A stretch of DNA of 64,000 nucleotides from Vulcanisaeta sp. JCM 16161 (GCF_001316285.1 NZ_BBDO01000001.1:248001-312000); one strand, 5' to 3'; positions 20,091-29,952 are shown, numbered from the stretch's first letter. The notes: generated by a model not told the origin, from the letters alone. Made by a program: numbers and translations.

Positions 20091-20297
20091 ATGCCCGCTA
20101 ATTGGCGTTCAGTACTTGTTCCAAGGCCAAGGTCAAGGTTTCTAAGGGTTAGGTGTAATAATTGTGGTAATGAGCAGGTGGTCTTCGATAGGCCAGCCAT
20201 GGTCATTAGATGCTTGGTCTGTGGTAACGTGCTCATAGAGCCAACGGGTGGTAAGGGTAGGATTGTTGGAGCAACGGTGGTTGCCGTCTATGAGTGA
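20091..20297 (+). CDS. rps27e: 30S ribosomal protein S27e
   Basis: 68 residues from ATG 20091: [45 protein letters not shown]. The CxxC-x14-CxxC zinc ribbon is intact. The upstream GTG at 20082 is an alternative, but ATG 20091 gives the usual MPANW-type beginning and a ggtggtg purine-rich leader. Confidence 0.96.
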   Translation: MPANWRSVLVPRPRSRFLRVRCNNCGNEQVVFDRPAMVIRCLVCGNVLIEPTGGKGRIVGATVVAVYE

Positions 20298-20344
20298 GAC
20301 AATGAGTGAAAAAGTATAAATTACATAACACCCCCTCATAATCG

Positions 20345-21196
20345 ATGAGTAAGAAGGAGGAGAAGATAGATGAAATTAAGAGGAATGTGCTATCAGTGAG
20401 GATTGCCAGGAAGGAGCTACCCGACATTGGCGAGCTAGTTATTGGGACCGTATATAGGATATTGGAGCACGGTGCGTATGTCCTTCTCGATGAGTATGGA
20501 GGTATTGAGGCCTATGCGCCAATTAACGAGGTTGTTCAGTCCTGGTTCCATGATATTAAGGATTACCTGAGGCCTGGCCAGAAGACCGTGTTTAGGGTTA
20601 TTAGGGTTGATGCGCGTAGAAAATTGATTGATGTCTCGCTTAGGAAGGTTAAAGAGGAGGAGAAGAGGGAGAAGTTAACGAAGTGGAAGAGGACGCTTAG
20701 AGGCGTGAAGCTTCTTGAGCTTGTTGCTAAGAAACTAAATATGTCACTTGATAAGGCGTTGCAAGACTTTGGGTGGAAACTCGAGGATTACTATGGAGAC
20801 TTCCTATCAATATTTGAGAACGTGGCTAAGTACGGGCCGGATGACCTCAGGAAGTTGGGCCTTAACGACGACGTTATTAACGCCATTATGGAAATAGCTA
20901 AGGAGAGGGTTGAGGTAGAGCCCGTGGAGATTTCGGGCATAATTAGGATGATTAGTATTAAGCCCGATGGCGTTAGACATGTTAGGGACGTACTGCTTAA
21001 GGCCATGGAATTGGCTAAGAAGGAGGGTGCTGAGAGCGTTAAAATATACACAATCGGTCCTCCCAGGTATAGGATAGACATCGTGGGTAAGGATCCAAAG
21101 AAACTGGAGCAGGTACTTAAGGACGTGGTTAACCTAGTCACCACAGAGATTAAGAAGAGGGGTGGCGAGGCCAGCTTCACGAGGATAGGCGAGTGA
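20345..21196 (+). CDS. eif2a: Translation initiation factor aIF2 alpha subunit
   Basis: 283 residues. N-terminal S1 domain with IGTVYRILEHGAYVLLDEYGG and a VDARRKLIDVSLRKV end, helical middle domain (RTLRGVKLLELVAKKLNMSLDKALQDFGWKLEDYYGDFLSIFE) and C-terminal alpha-beta domain (YTIGPPRYRIDIVGKDPKKLEQVLKDVV). It forms the Met-tRNAi carrier with beta and gamma; beta is at 61882-62307. A TATA-like aagtataaattac lies at about 20311-20323. Confidence 0.97.
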   Translation: MSKKEEKIDEIKRNVLSVRIARKELPDIGELVIGTVYRILEHGAYVLLDEYGGIEAYAPINEVVQSWFHDIKDYLRPGQKTVFRVIRVDARRKLIDVSLRKVKEEEKREKLTKWKRTLRGVKLLELVAKKLNMSLDKALQDFGWKLEDYYGDFLSIFENVAKYGPDDLRKLGLNDDVINAIMEIAKERVEVEPVEISGIIRMISIKPDGVRHVRDVLLKAMELAKKEGAESVKIYTIGPPRYRIDIVGKDPKKLEQVLKDVVNLVTTEIKKRGGEASFTRIGE

Positions 21197-21210
21197 GGTA
21201 GGTGGTGATT

Positions 21211-21440
21211 ATGGATCAATACTGAGGAGGTGCAAGAACTGCGGTAGGTACACCCTAAGGAAGGATAGATGCCCATACTGCGGTGGTGAACTTGAGGTAC
21301 CGCACCCACCTAAGTACTCACCCGATGATAAGTACGGTAGGTATAGGTTGATCATGAAGATAATGAGCGGGAAGATAAGGCTTAGCCCGGAAGTAATGAA
21401 TATGATTATTTCAGGGTCCCCCCAAACCAAGTCTCAGTGA
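21211..21440 (+). CDS. nop10: H/ACA RNP protein Nop10, frame break at codon 2
   Basis: SILRRCKNCGRYTLRKDRCPYCGGE...VPHPPKYSPDDKYGRYR is Nop10, the small zinc-ribbon protein of H/ACA guide RNPs that make rRNA pseudouridine. The frame lacks a start: ATG 21211 is one base out, and adding one base would give MRSILRRC. The C-terminal tail (to residue 76) is somewhat longer than usual. The stop overlaps the aglB stop on the other strand by 7 bases. Confidence 0.88.
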
Positions 21441-23763
21441 GCTCGGGTTAATGTCTGATTACGCGCTAATGCCTCTAGGACACTGTAATTGATCTTATAA
21501 ATTATCACCCAACCATACGGCCTAGACACATAGACCAACTGGGCCCAGGGTGGTGGTTGCAGTAGGTAGTACCAAGGCGTTATTGGCCCATTATAACCGG
21601 GTATGCCCACGTAAGTCAACTTAAGCGATGTGGCGTTTACGCCAGGCATTATCGTTGGTACGCCCTCAAATACCCAGTAAGTTGGCATGCCATTTATGGT
21701 GCACGTTGACCACACGACATACGAGGCATCAATAACCTCTGAGTTAAACATTAGGCTATAGAGTGTTACGTTATAGGCCGCATAGAATGTATTGTTGGCG
21801 TATGGGACGTAAATCGTTGACGAACCGACCTGGGCAGGCGATATGAATGTGTTCAGTATGTAGTTATTTGTGTAACCCGCTATCCTAGCCATCCAATAAC
21901 TCTTGGCGAAATCACCACCTGCTGGGTACTCGGGTATGAGCACGCATATGGATCCAAGGCCGTAATTCGTTAGATTCACTGGAAATACCGTGTATGGTTC
22001 AAAGATCAATATGTACTGCGGGTCATGTAATTCATTCAGTTTTTCTAGAACGCCCGTATAATTATACGGATTAGACATGAAGAAGCTACCTATCAACGCT
22101 ATTTGTGTGCTATTCACGGTTGAGTTATCCGCTAGGCTAGTCCTATTCCCTATGACCGCAATCCAATAGCCGTAATCCCACCAGGAAAGCACAGTGGCGT
22201 TTGGTGGTGTGTTGTAGGACAACCACTGGAGCGCGTCTAACCAATCAGGTGTTGGTATTGGTGGCGTCACAGTACTAACTATTTGCTGAGGCATTATGGA
22301 CATTGAGAGAGCGGGCTGTATGTTTACGACAAACGCAATGGCCAGTACAATACCAAGTAATGCGGCTATGGATAAGCCAACAAGGATGCGCCTATCCAAT
22401 GCAAGTTCCACAAGCTTCACGAAGCCATACGCAGTGGCGGGAACCCAAAATAGGCCAAGTAACATGAAGAGCCAGACCTCTGAGGATGCGAAGTAGGCCG
22501 CGGCCAGTGATCCAAGGCTGATCAGTATTGCTGGGAGTGATAATGACATTACGGAGAAAAGCATTGTGTATACTACAAATGGTATTGTTATTGAGACATT
22601 ATACATGCTCTGTTGAAGTGTTGATGGGGAGTGCTCTGCAACACTTTGCACAATTGCACTCCTAGCAAGCGGTAATAATGCGCCTAGGAACTTACCACCC
22701 ACTGAGGTGAAGCTTAATCCAATAACGGCGACCACAAGCACGACTACGGCCACAAGGAAGTACCTGACCACGGGAACCACGATCCTCGGATACCTTGGAT
22801 ACAACTTGATTAAGGCATAAGCTATTATCGAGAATATTAACGCGGCATTAGCCACCCCACCCATTCCTGAAACCAACGTGTGGAAGCCGTACCTCGGGGT
22901 TATCGCCACAAAGGCTGAGAACCTAGGTCAGTGAGTATGTAGGTTATGACTAACTTATCGATAGTGAATGGTAGGCTTTGTCTCCTGGCAATCCTAATGA
23001 GTAGGTAGAGTAGTACTATTATTGTGAATAGGCCGTAGAAGTTCCATAGGAATACGTAGGAACCCCACACCCAAGTCGTTATTCCGTTAATTATTGCCGA
23101 GAGTACGGCAAAGAGTATCCAGTAATTGTCTTTTCTGATCAATGACTCGATGTAAAAGGCAATGCCTAAGGTGGCTATGAATTGAAATATCGGCTCAGCG
23201 GCAAACCAACCAGCCGTACCCCTCTGCAGAAACATTGTGGTGAACACGGACCACAAAGCCGCTAGTAAGCCAACGTACTTACCGCCAAGTCTATAACCAA
23301 GGTAGAACATTGCCGGTACAACGGCCGCGTTCGCTATTGCGGGTAGTAGTATGACCGACTGCAGTAGGTCAAAGCCTAAATGCGATAGCACCTTATATGC
23401 GAGTACCCCAAGCCAGGAAACACCTGGTGATAATATTATGGTCCAGTTGGCGCCCCATGGATACCAGAAGTGCGTGAATATTGCGCCATAACCCTTATGA
23501 AGCCACCAGAGGAGTCCCTTGATCGTTCCGTACTTAAGCATTTGCTCGGTCATGAAGAGCCTTATGTATGGGTCAAACTCATTTATGTACCAGCCATAGA
23601 GTAGCACGGGGTATAACCTAAGGTAATAGGCGAGTAATGTGAATGAGACTATGGCCGAGAGCATCGCAATCCACTGCGTGATCTTAATATCAGGAGGAAT
23701 TGTAATTACTGCCTGGGTTATGGTCTCCACCCTAGCCTTACTAATGGTCTTCGCCCTACTCAT
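21434..23763 (-). CDS. aglB: Oligosaccharyltransferase AglB (STT3 family), one frame break
   Basis: A membrane protein of about 776 residues with about 13 membrane helices then a lumen-type domain. The catalytic WWDYGYW motif is near residue 525 and the first loop has INEFDPYIRLFMTEQ (DxD-like, for the lipid-linked sugar and metal). It transfers the glycan from dolichol phosphate to Asn in NxS/T. The frame breaks near 22905 (SQPLWR then stop; VAITPRYGF resumes). The many NxS/T sites in secreted proteins of this window fit an active pathway. Alone on this strand. Confidence 0.93.
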
Positions 23764-23844
23764 TACGGCTTGATTAGATAGTCGATTTAAAAGTATTTTT
23801 CACAGGCAAGGATACGAAAAATAAATTAACATACCGGCTAAACA

Positions 23845-24657
23845 TTGGCCGTGGAATGCGTTGAATTAATAAGTGATGCTTCCCACGCCGTAATATGTAG
23901 AAGAGGTGCGTATTTGCTTAAGTGGTCGGTCTCTGGTAAGGACGTGGTATTGCCAGGTGATCTTAGTAGACCAACGTGGAGTGGTATGGCCATAATGATA
24001 CCATTTGCGAATAGGGTGAGGGGTGGTGAGTATGAATTTGAGGGTGTAAGATATTACCTGCCTAGGAATGAGGAGGGTCATGCAATCCACGGGCTTGTGC
24101 TGAGCGAGGATTGGGATATTACGTCCCTCGGTAGTGCTAATGCAACATTTAAGTACGTCCTTAACCACCCTGGTTACCCAACCGAGTTGACGTCAACGAT
24201 TAAGTACACGTTAGATGATAATAGTCTCAGTGTTGAGATCGTCATACGGAATACGGGGTTTAGAAACGCACCACTGGTCGTTGGTGCCCACCCATACTTC
24301 ATAGTCAGAAATGATTGGAGGATTCATGTTCAGGGGGATGCGCTAATGTGCGAGACTATCGATAAAATACCAACCGGTAAATTAATACCGTTTAACCTGA
24401 ATAATACAATAAGGAGGGAGTTTGACGACTGCTTCTTAATAAATAGTGACATAATGCTAGAATCCCAATACTCATCTATAAAAATAATAAGGCATAACAT
24501 GCCTTACGTCCAAATATTCACGGGAGTACCCAATGCCATTGCCATAGAACCAATGAGCGGTGCACCGGATGCATATCATAATGGCATGGGACTAACCATA
24601 ATAAGGCCAGGTGAGGAGAGGAGGTATGGCTTCACGATGAGTGCCCTGAGGATTTAA
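23845..24657 (+). CDS. Aldose 1-epimerase-like protein
   Basis: 270 residues of the galactose-mutarotase fold. FANRVRGGEYEFEGVRYYLPRNEEGHAIHGLV near residue 52 and GAHPYFIV near 149 hold the two catalytic-type His; VFTGVPNAIAIEP-like sequence carries a late Glu. It may interconvert anomers of galactose or glucose, and the galK-galT pair 14 kb away makes that plausible. Start is TTG 23845 or GTG 23851 after a short A/T-rich leader. Confidence 0.82.
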   Translation: MAVECVELISDASHAVICRRGAYLLKWSVSGKDVVLPGDLSRPTWSGMAIMIPFANRVRGGEYEFEGVRYYLPRNEEGHAIHGLVLSEDWDITSLGSANATFKYVLNHPGYPTELTSTIKYTLDDNSLSVEIVIRNTGFRNAPLVVGAHPYFIVRNDWRIHVQGDALMCETIDKIPTGKLIPFNLNNTIRREFDDCFLINSDIMLESQYSSIKIIRHNMPYVQIFTGVPNAIAIEPMSGAPDAYHNGMGLTIIRPGEERRYGFTMSALRI

Positions 24658-24698
24658 ACGAGAAAAACTAAAAAAATCAATAAATATACACCATACTC

Positions 24699-24773
24699 GG
24701 CCCCGTAGCTCAGCATGGATAGAGCGGCGGCCTTCTAAGCCGTAGGTCGTGGGTTCAAATCCCACCGGGGCCG
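24699..24773 (+). tRNA. tRNA-Arg (anticodon TCT)
   Basis: A complete cloverleaf with acceptor ggccccg/cggggcc, D arm gctc...gagc, anticodon stem gcggc/gccgt around the 7-base loop cttctaa, and T loop ttcaaat. Discriminator G is at 24773; no intron and no encoded CCA. A TATA-like aaataaatatac is centred about 15-20 bases upstream. The 3-prime tail of the epimerase gene ends 41 bases before it. Confidence 0.96.
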
Positions 24774-24976
24774 CTAGTTTTTGCTTTATTCTCATTACTT
24801 CATTTACATGCCATAACGGGCTCCTCGTAACCGAATTAATTTTAATTACCCTGCATTACATATGAGATAATGGATGATTGAGGTTTCTGGTCGCTGATTA
24901 ATGACGAAACCCTGCCCATCATGATAAAGAATCAGGATATTACATTACTACAGGGGTTAGATTTTATTTAGGTTCT

Positions 24977-25426
24977 TCAAAATTCTCTCAATTTTCCTAT
25001 TAACTCCAACACAGCCTCCCTATGTGCTTCGAAGTTTTCCCTGCTCATGAAGTTGTGGTAGAAATTTGCGTGCAGTCTCTCTGCCATGCTAAAATCAACT
25101 AGTATTGACTTATCATTAATTTCTTTATATAATCTCTCGACTACTTCGTCGTAGTCCCTGCGGCTGTGGTGCTCCCAGCCCCTTGACTCGGCTATTGCGT
25201 TGAGCAGTGCCGTAACCGCGCCCCAGTACTTCTCACCAGCCTGAGCAAGGTCGCCCCTAGCATAAAGCTCCTCAGCACTCCTCAAATAATCCTCACTGAG
25301 CCTCATATAGACCTCAACCCTACGTGAAGGATCAAGCCCCTCGGCCACTAAATCAACCATGAAATCCTCAATACCCCTACCACCAGCTAACTCCTTAAGC
25401 AGTTCCGCAATCATTGGCGATAACAC
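24977..25426 (-). CDS. PaREP1 family protein, copy 1 (intact)
   Basis: 149 residues of the PaREP1 family (repeats first seen in Pyrobaculum): EDYLRSAEELYARGDLAQAGEKYWGAVTALLNAIAESRGW then RLHANFYHNFMSRENFEAHREAVLEL. The helical pattern is HEPN-like. The function is unknown; many HEPN relatives belong to toxin-antitoxin or defence modules. Two further, disrupted relatives lie just upstream on the same strand. Confidence 0.85.
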   Translation of the reverse strand: MLSPMIAELLKELAGGRGIEDFMVDLVAEGLDPSRRVEVYMRLSEDYLRSAEELYARGDLAQAGEKYWGAVTALLNAIAESRGWEHHSRRDYDEVVERLYKEINDKSILVDFSMAERLHANFYHNFMSRENFEAHREAVLELIGKLREF

Positions 25427-25479
25427 TAATGCCGCAGGGATAAAATCGCTATGTTTATTTAATCCCTTTCTACATGATT

Positions 25480-25845
25480 TTACGGGCTCAGAATGAGCTC
25501 TCTCACCTCATCTATCATTTCCCTGACCTTATCAAGCTCCCTCCTCACAAAGTCTTCATCGCATAAGCCATCATAGAAGCAATCAATGTGTAGGAACTTC
25601 TCCCTAGCCGCATATCTATCCCTCAAGTGGTCAAGGCCGAGCCTACTTAATGCATCCCTCCTCTCCCTATAAGTCCTGGCTTCAATACCCTTAGCCTTAG
25701 TAACGCATCAATGGCCTTACTAACGGCTAACCAACTTCTCCGCGGCATCCCTTAATAACATGGGATCCCTAGATTTTACGTACTCATTCAATTCAACAAG
25801 GGCCGCCTCAAGGGCCTTAACAGCCTCATTTAAAGCCTCGCTCAT
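25480..25845 (-). CDS. PaREP1/HEPN-like protein, copy 2, two frame breaks
   Basis: From ATG 25845 (MSEALNEAVKALEAALVELNEY) the frame stops after AAEKLVSR. The protein appears to continue as AVSKAIDALLRL and then as GIEARTYRERRDALSRLGLDHLRDRYAAREKFLHIDCFYDG down to TAA 25480. The rebuilt protein is about 121 residues with the same helical layout as copy 1 but diverged sequence. A TATA-like ttatatac is just upstream of the ATG. It may be a decaying gene or an error-broken one. Confidence 0.6.
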
Positions 25846-25880
25846 GTTTATATACGATGTATAAGTAATAACCCATGAAT

Positions 25881-26310
25881 TTAAACATTTATTTTTAAGC
25901 ACGTCCTTAACTTCATGATTAACTTAATGGCATCCTCCCTATGGGCGTTAAAGGAGGTTCTGCCCAGGAAATTATGGTAGAAATTAGCATGAACGCCTCA
26001 ACGCTTGAGAATAACCTGGTATATTCGGGGTCATTAGTTATTTCCGTTAGTTAAGACGCTATCTCCTTGAGGTCTCTATGGCCGTAATGATACTTGTTCA
26101 ACCTCTCACCGACGATATTAAGCAAAGCCGCCACGGCCCCCCAGTATTTTTCACCGGCCTGAACAAGATCACCCTTGTTATAAAGCTCCTCAGCAGCCTT
26201 GAGGTAATCTTCGTGAAGCTTTAGGTATACTCAGTACTGTGTGGAGGATTAAGTTCCTCGGCTATTAAATCAACTATGAACTCCTCAGTCTTTACTCCTC
26301 GCTGATGTAC
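25881..26310 (-). pseudogene. PaREP1 family protein, copy 3, lacks a start and has several breaks
   Basis: Fragments in three frames match copy 1: KTEEFIVDLIAEELNPP, EDYLKAAEELYNKGDLVQAGEKYWGAVAALLNIVGERLNKYHYG and FYHNFLGRTSFNAHREDAIKLIMKLR. The 5-prime end runs into the TauE stop region with no start codon in frame, so the N-terminus is missing. At least three breaks are needed to join the pieces. I read it as a pseudogene, though errors add to the damage. Confidence 0.65.
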
Positions 26311-26971
26311 TTACGTAGTGCGAATAATATTCCTAGTGTTATTAATAATACCATGAATGACGTTATGTACTCAATATTCATTGGCAGTACGAAAATACCA
26401 CCCTCCTTAACCCTGATAGTAACATCCTATACGCTAAGTACGAGAATATCGAGAGCAGGAGTATTTTTATTGTCGATCCCCTGGCCCTTGGTAGTATGCG
26501 TGTTGATACGTTAGCGCCAATCACAATACCTATTACTGACGCCATTGCCATGAATGGCTGTATATAACCAAAGAACCAATAAAGTGTCCCGCTTGTCGCC
26601 GCAGTTACGCCAACTATTAGGTTGCTGGTTGCCGAGGCTACTTTAATGGGTAATTCCGCAGCCCAGTAAAGGGCAAGCATATTTATTGGTCCGCCACCAA
26701 TTCCAAGAAGGCCCGATATTAATCCACCGAAGAGCATTATTCCCCGTGCCCTCACTAAGTTATCTCTTCTTACTCCATAATTAACGTATACCTTCAACGC
26801 CTGGTCAAGATAGGAGCCGGTGATTACGTAGGAATCCCTTACACTTATTGGTAATGCCGTCATTACGTGCCGTCTAGGCTTGGCTACGAGAGCCATGGCC
26901 ATGTACATGACGCCGCTAAATATTAGGTAAAGTATCCAATTATAGCCGGAGCTGATTATGTGATATGCCAT
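26292..26971 (-). CDS. TauE/SafE-type sulfite or sulfonate exporter, short at the N-terminus, one frame break
   Basis: A polytopic membrane protein with SGLLGIGGGPINMLALYW, the glycine motif of the TauE repeat. The frame stops early at VFSYCQ, but the next frame gives GIFVLPMNIEYITSFMVLLITLGILFALRKYI, a natural last helix ending at TAA 26292. The protein is about 226 residues and seems to lack the first of the two repeats. The DsrB-like gene starts 67 bases away on the other strand, so the missing end may have been lost in a rearrangement. Its likely role is moving sulfite or sulfonate. Confidence 0.7.
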
Positions 26972-27037
26972 TAACGACCCTATTATGACTGCCGGTGCCC
27001 TTCTCTGCCCAATTACCTGAGGTGATTAGGAGTAACT

Positions 27038-28063
27038 ATGGTAAGTGTTGATAGGAAGTTCCATGGTAATGGAATTATTGAGCACATATCAGAAACGGGC
27101 GATAGGGTATTCACGGTAAAGGTCGGTTTACCACCAAATAGTAGGGTTAGTATTGATACTCTTGAGAAGTTCATAGACATTGCCGATAAATACGGCTTGG
27201 TGTTGTTAGGGCTACCAGGGGCATGAACCTCGAATTCGTAACTGACAGCCTTGATAAGGCCTTGAAGATTAAGGAGGAGGTCGAGAAGCTAGGCTTCCCA
27301 GTAGGAGGGTGGGGAGCGTCATTGTGGCACATAACGTCATGCACAGCCTATCTAACATGCACGACAGCGTAGTAGACGCACCATCAATAACCCAAGTCCT
27401 CTACAACCACCTAAAGCCCTTCTTCACTAGTGAGGAGAAGTTACCGGCCAAATTAATGATTTTTGTGGCAGGTTGCCCAAACATATGCGGCGGCACGCTT
27501 GCCGGTGACATCGTGATTGTTGGTCATTATGGCCAAGCACCCAAGCCCGACCCAGAGAGGATAAAGTTCTGCTTACCAGCCAGTGCGGAGGCTCTTAAGA
27601 AGGCGGTACCTGACGTAGCCGCTGTTTGCCCCGTTGGTGCAATTAAGGTCTTCGGCAACCAGACGGTTCGGTGGTTATCGAGGTTGATGAGAGGAAGTGC
27701 ATAGCATGCAGTAGGTGTAAGAATGTATGTGACTACTTTGATTGGGACCCAGCCAAGATAGGTGTTGCGATATTTGTAGGTGGTAAGACGAGTAACACAG
27801 GTACAGGGCCAAGACTGCCCTATAAGGTCGTTCCATGGCTACCGGTCAACCCGCCTGAGTACAGGGAAATTGTGGCGGCCGTGAGAAAGATAATAGACGT
27901 GTGGCGCTAAGACGCTAAACCGGGTGAGAGACTTGGTGACTTTATTGATAGGATCGGCATTGATGAGTTCATGAACAGACTGGGTGTTCCGAGGACTAGG
28001 CATAATAGGTGTGAGGAGGCTTCCTGGAACTTTGGTGTTAGGCAGTTCATAACATACATGTAA
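27038..28063 (+). CDS. dsrB: Dissimilatory-type sulfite reductase, DsrB-like, three frame breaks and one in-frame stop
   Basis: About 341 residues when joined. Early HISETGDRVFTVKVG and LEFVTDSLDKALKIKEEVEKLGFPVGG are DsrB-like. The siroheme-[4Fe-4S] site is complete: CTAYLTC (C-x5-C, near residue 101) and CPNICGG (C-x3-C, near 146). A ferredoxin domain follows (CIACSRCKNVCDYFD, near 220). Breaks lie near 27223, 27360 and 27690, and TAA 27908 interrupts IIDVWR/DAKPGERLGDFIDRIG in the same frame. It reduces sulfite with DsrA in the alpha2beta2 enzyme, but no dsrA is in the window. DsrC follows one gene later. Confidence 0.82.
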
Positions 28064-28142
28064 TTAATAGATGTCTTATTAAAATTTGTTAAAAATGATT
28101 AAACTGTTTTATCTTTAAGCATTTAACATTTAATGAGTTTAG

Positions 28143-29076
28143 GTGTTTAAGATGATAAGCATAGTTTTAACTCCATCAGGAATTGAATATATTAAATACC
28201 TAAGGGAGATTGCGCATCACTATGATACTTTTATTGCCGAGATTCCCAATGTCGATGGTGTTAGACGGTATCTAAATGGTGAGATTGATCTTGATCAATT
28301 ACTTTATGAAATTGAGTATTTTGATGCTAATTACACCAGGGAGTTCTATGGGATGTTAAGGGGGCTTATTAATAATGGCGTTGATGTAGTGCCTATTGAT
28401 CCATACGGCTCAATTAGTATGAGGATTAGGGTTAGGGCATACTTAATGATTTAAATTACGAATTATTAAGTAATGAGGAGAGGTATATAGCCTTCATAGA
28501 ATTGAAGATAGCCGAAGCTATAGAGGCTATAATTCAGCATTACTTAGGGGTAGCTTTGAGGATGCGGTAAGGTATGTTTTGAGGTATGCAAGGCTCGATG
28601 CCGAGAGGATTAAGTTTAGCTCTGAATTAAGGACTAGGGAAATAGTGAAGCTATTGCGTAGTTTGGGTGGGCATCGTGATGTGCTGGTGCACGCGGATCA
28701 TTATAGTGAGGTTCTTGCGTATTACCTAGGCAGTAAATTAATGTGTAAGCCAAGTATCATAAAGCTTAGTGACGTGGTGAGTAAGAGGTTGGGAATAAGG
28801 TCCTGGGTTCACCCAGGAGTTAAGCTAACTAATAATTACGTTTATGAGGTGCCCATGGATAAAAACGAGGAGTATTTACTTGCGTCCCGGGCATTAGTAT
28901 ATGCATTGTTAAAGGCGAGGGTTTTTGGAAAGGTTGATAGGAGGGTGCTCGGTGATAGGGCTATATTAATTGATAATTCGTTAGCGAGGTTAGCATATAG
29001 ATTGAGCATTGACGATGCTAGGGGCATTTTTAGGAAGTTAGTGATGCCGAGGAATATGTTTAGGATAAGAGTGTAA
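28143..29076 (+). CDS. Protein of unknown family between dsrB and dsrC, two frame breaks
   Basis: Three collinear pieces (breaks near 28452 and 28565) make a protein of about 311 residues. The start is GTG 28143 or ATG 28152. It has no membrane helix. The N-terminal part, IVLTPSGIEYIKYLREIAHHYDTFIAEIPN then GVDVVPIDPY, is alpha/beta and loosely recalls TraB/Tiki-like folds, but I would not assign it. A later stretch HRDVLVHADHYSEVLAYYLGS has two His and an Asp. Position suggests a link to sulfur or siroheme proteins; the function is unknown. Confidence 0.5.
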
Positions 29077-29157
29077 AGAGTTTATCGTCATGCAATTACA
29101 CATATCACGTGAAATAACCCTTTTACAACATGTCACGTTTATGGTCTTGGTGATAAC

Positions 29158-29493
29158 ATGCCAGTAACCTGCCCAGGCGAGTATGAGGTAAATGGAAAGA
29201 AGATAGTACTTGATGAGGATTGTTTTTTTGCAGAATCCTGAGGTTTGGGATGAGAGGGTTGCCGAGTGAATGGCTAGGAATCTTGAGGGTGTTCAGCAGA
29301 TGACTGAGAGGCATTGGAGGGTTGTTAGGTATCTTAGGCAGTACTGGGAAACCTACGGCGTGTGCCCACCAATAAAGATGCTCCTAAAGGAAACAGGAGA
29401 AACACTAGAGGAATATACGAACTATTCCCAGACGGACCAGCTCACGGAGCATGCAAAGTAGCAGGAGCACCAAAACCAACAGGATGCGTATGA
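29158..29493 (+). CDS. dsrC: DsrC/TusE family sulfur carrier, two frame breaks and one in-frame stop
   Basis: The C-terminus GPAHGACKVAGAPKPTGCV ends one residue after the invariant Cys and has the second Cys 10 residues before it, the arrangement of true DsrC that forms a trisulfide with DsrAB. The middle has MTERHWRVVRYLRQYWETYGVCPPIKMLLKETG. Interruptions: T7 at 29223-29229, where six T would keep frame; TGA in place of Trp or similar at AE-MARN near 29267; and a shift near 29420. Codon use changes sharply within the gene at about 29345. Confidence 0.83.
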
Positions 29494-29532
29494 AAAATAA
29501 AATCTACCTCGCCTTACTTAAAAATTTCAATT

Positions 29533-29945
29533 TCACAACCTACTCACTTCACTAAACAGCTTGCTAACTAACGATAAAACCCTCTCAGCATCATTAAGGG
29601 CTTTCTCGGCATCTATCCTAGTATACAATTCCTCGGGAGGTATCCCGCTCTCCTCATCACCATACATTGAGAACTCCCTCTCCTTCCTTAGGCTTCTTGA
29701 TATTGACGCCAACTCATCAATATACTCCTGAAACCACACGGGGAATTTATTACGTTCCCTCCTAAGCACCGGACCAACATCATGCCACCTCGGTGGTTCC
29801 ACGCCGACGATCCTCAACGCCGCCTTAAGTAATAACTCGACAGCCTCCTGACACTGCCTAACCACGTATGGTAATTACCACCATTTATGGCCTCCCTTGC
29901 ATGCTTTATTCTCTCAATCGCCTGGTTAATATGGGACTTCGCCAT
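29533..29945 (-). CDS. HEPN domain protein, one frame break
   Basis: The N-terminal MAKSHINQAIERIKHAREAINGGNYH and the main part VRQCQEAVELLLKAALRIVGVEPPRWHDVGPVL form a HEPN four-helix domain of about 136 residues, broken near 29868. It is encoded directly after a nucleotidyltransferase gene, the standard pairing of HEPN/MNT two-gene modules. The HEPN part is usually the toxin-like RNase or a nucleotide-binding partner. I do not see a clear R-x4-6-H motif, so RNase activity is doubtful. Confidence 0.75.
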
Positions 29946-29952
29946 TTCGAGG

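Noticed and set aside
20791..21309. Open frame of 172 residues antisense to aIF2 alpha and Nop10
   Set aside because: It has the low-complexity pattern of a shadow frame and overlaps two conserved genes.
24860..24940. Possible C/D box sRNA (ctgattaatgacga, with gatgattga upstream)
   Set aside because: D-prime and C-prime look good, but box C is poor and there is no CTGA at the expected distance after C-prime. Left as unannotated gap sequence.
27904..27914. In-frame TAA of dsrB as a recoded stop (for example pyrrolysine-like recoding)
   Set aside because: Pyrrolysine uses TAG, not TAA, and the gene also has three frame breaks; a base error is the simpler explanation.
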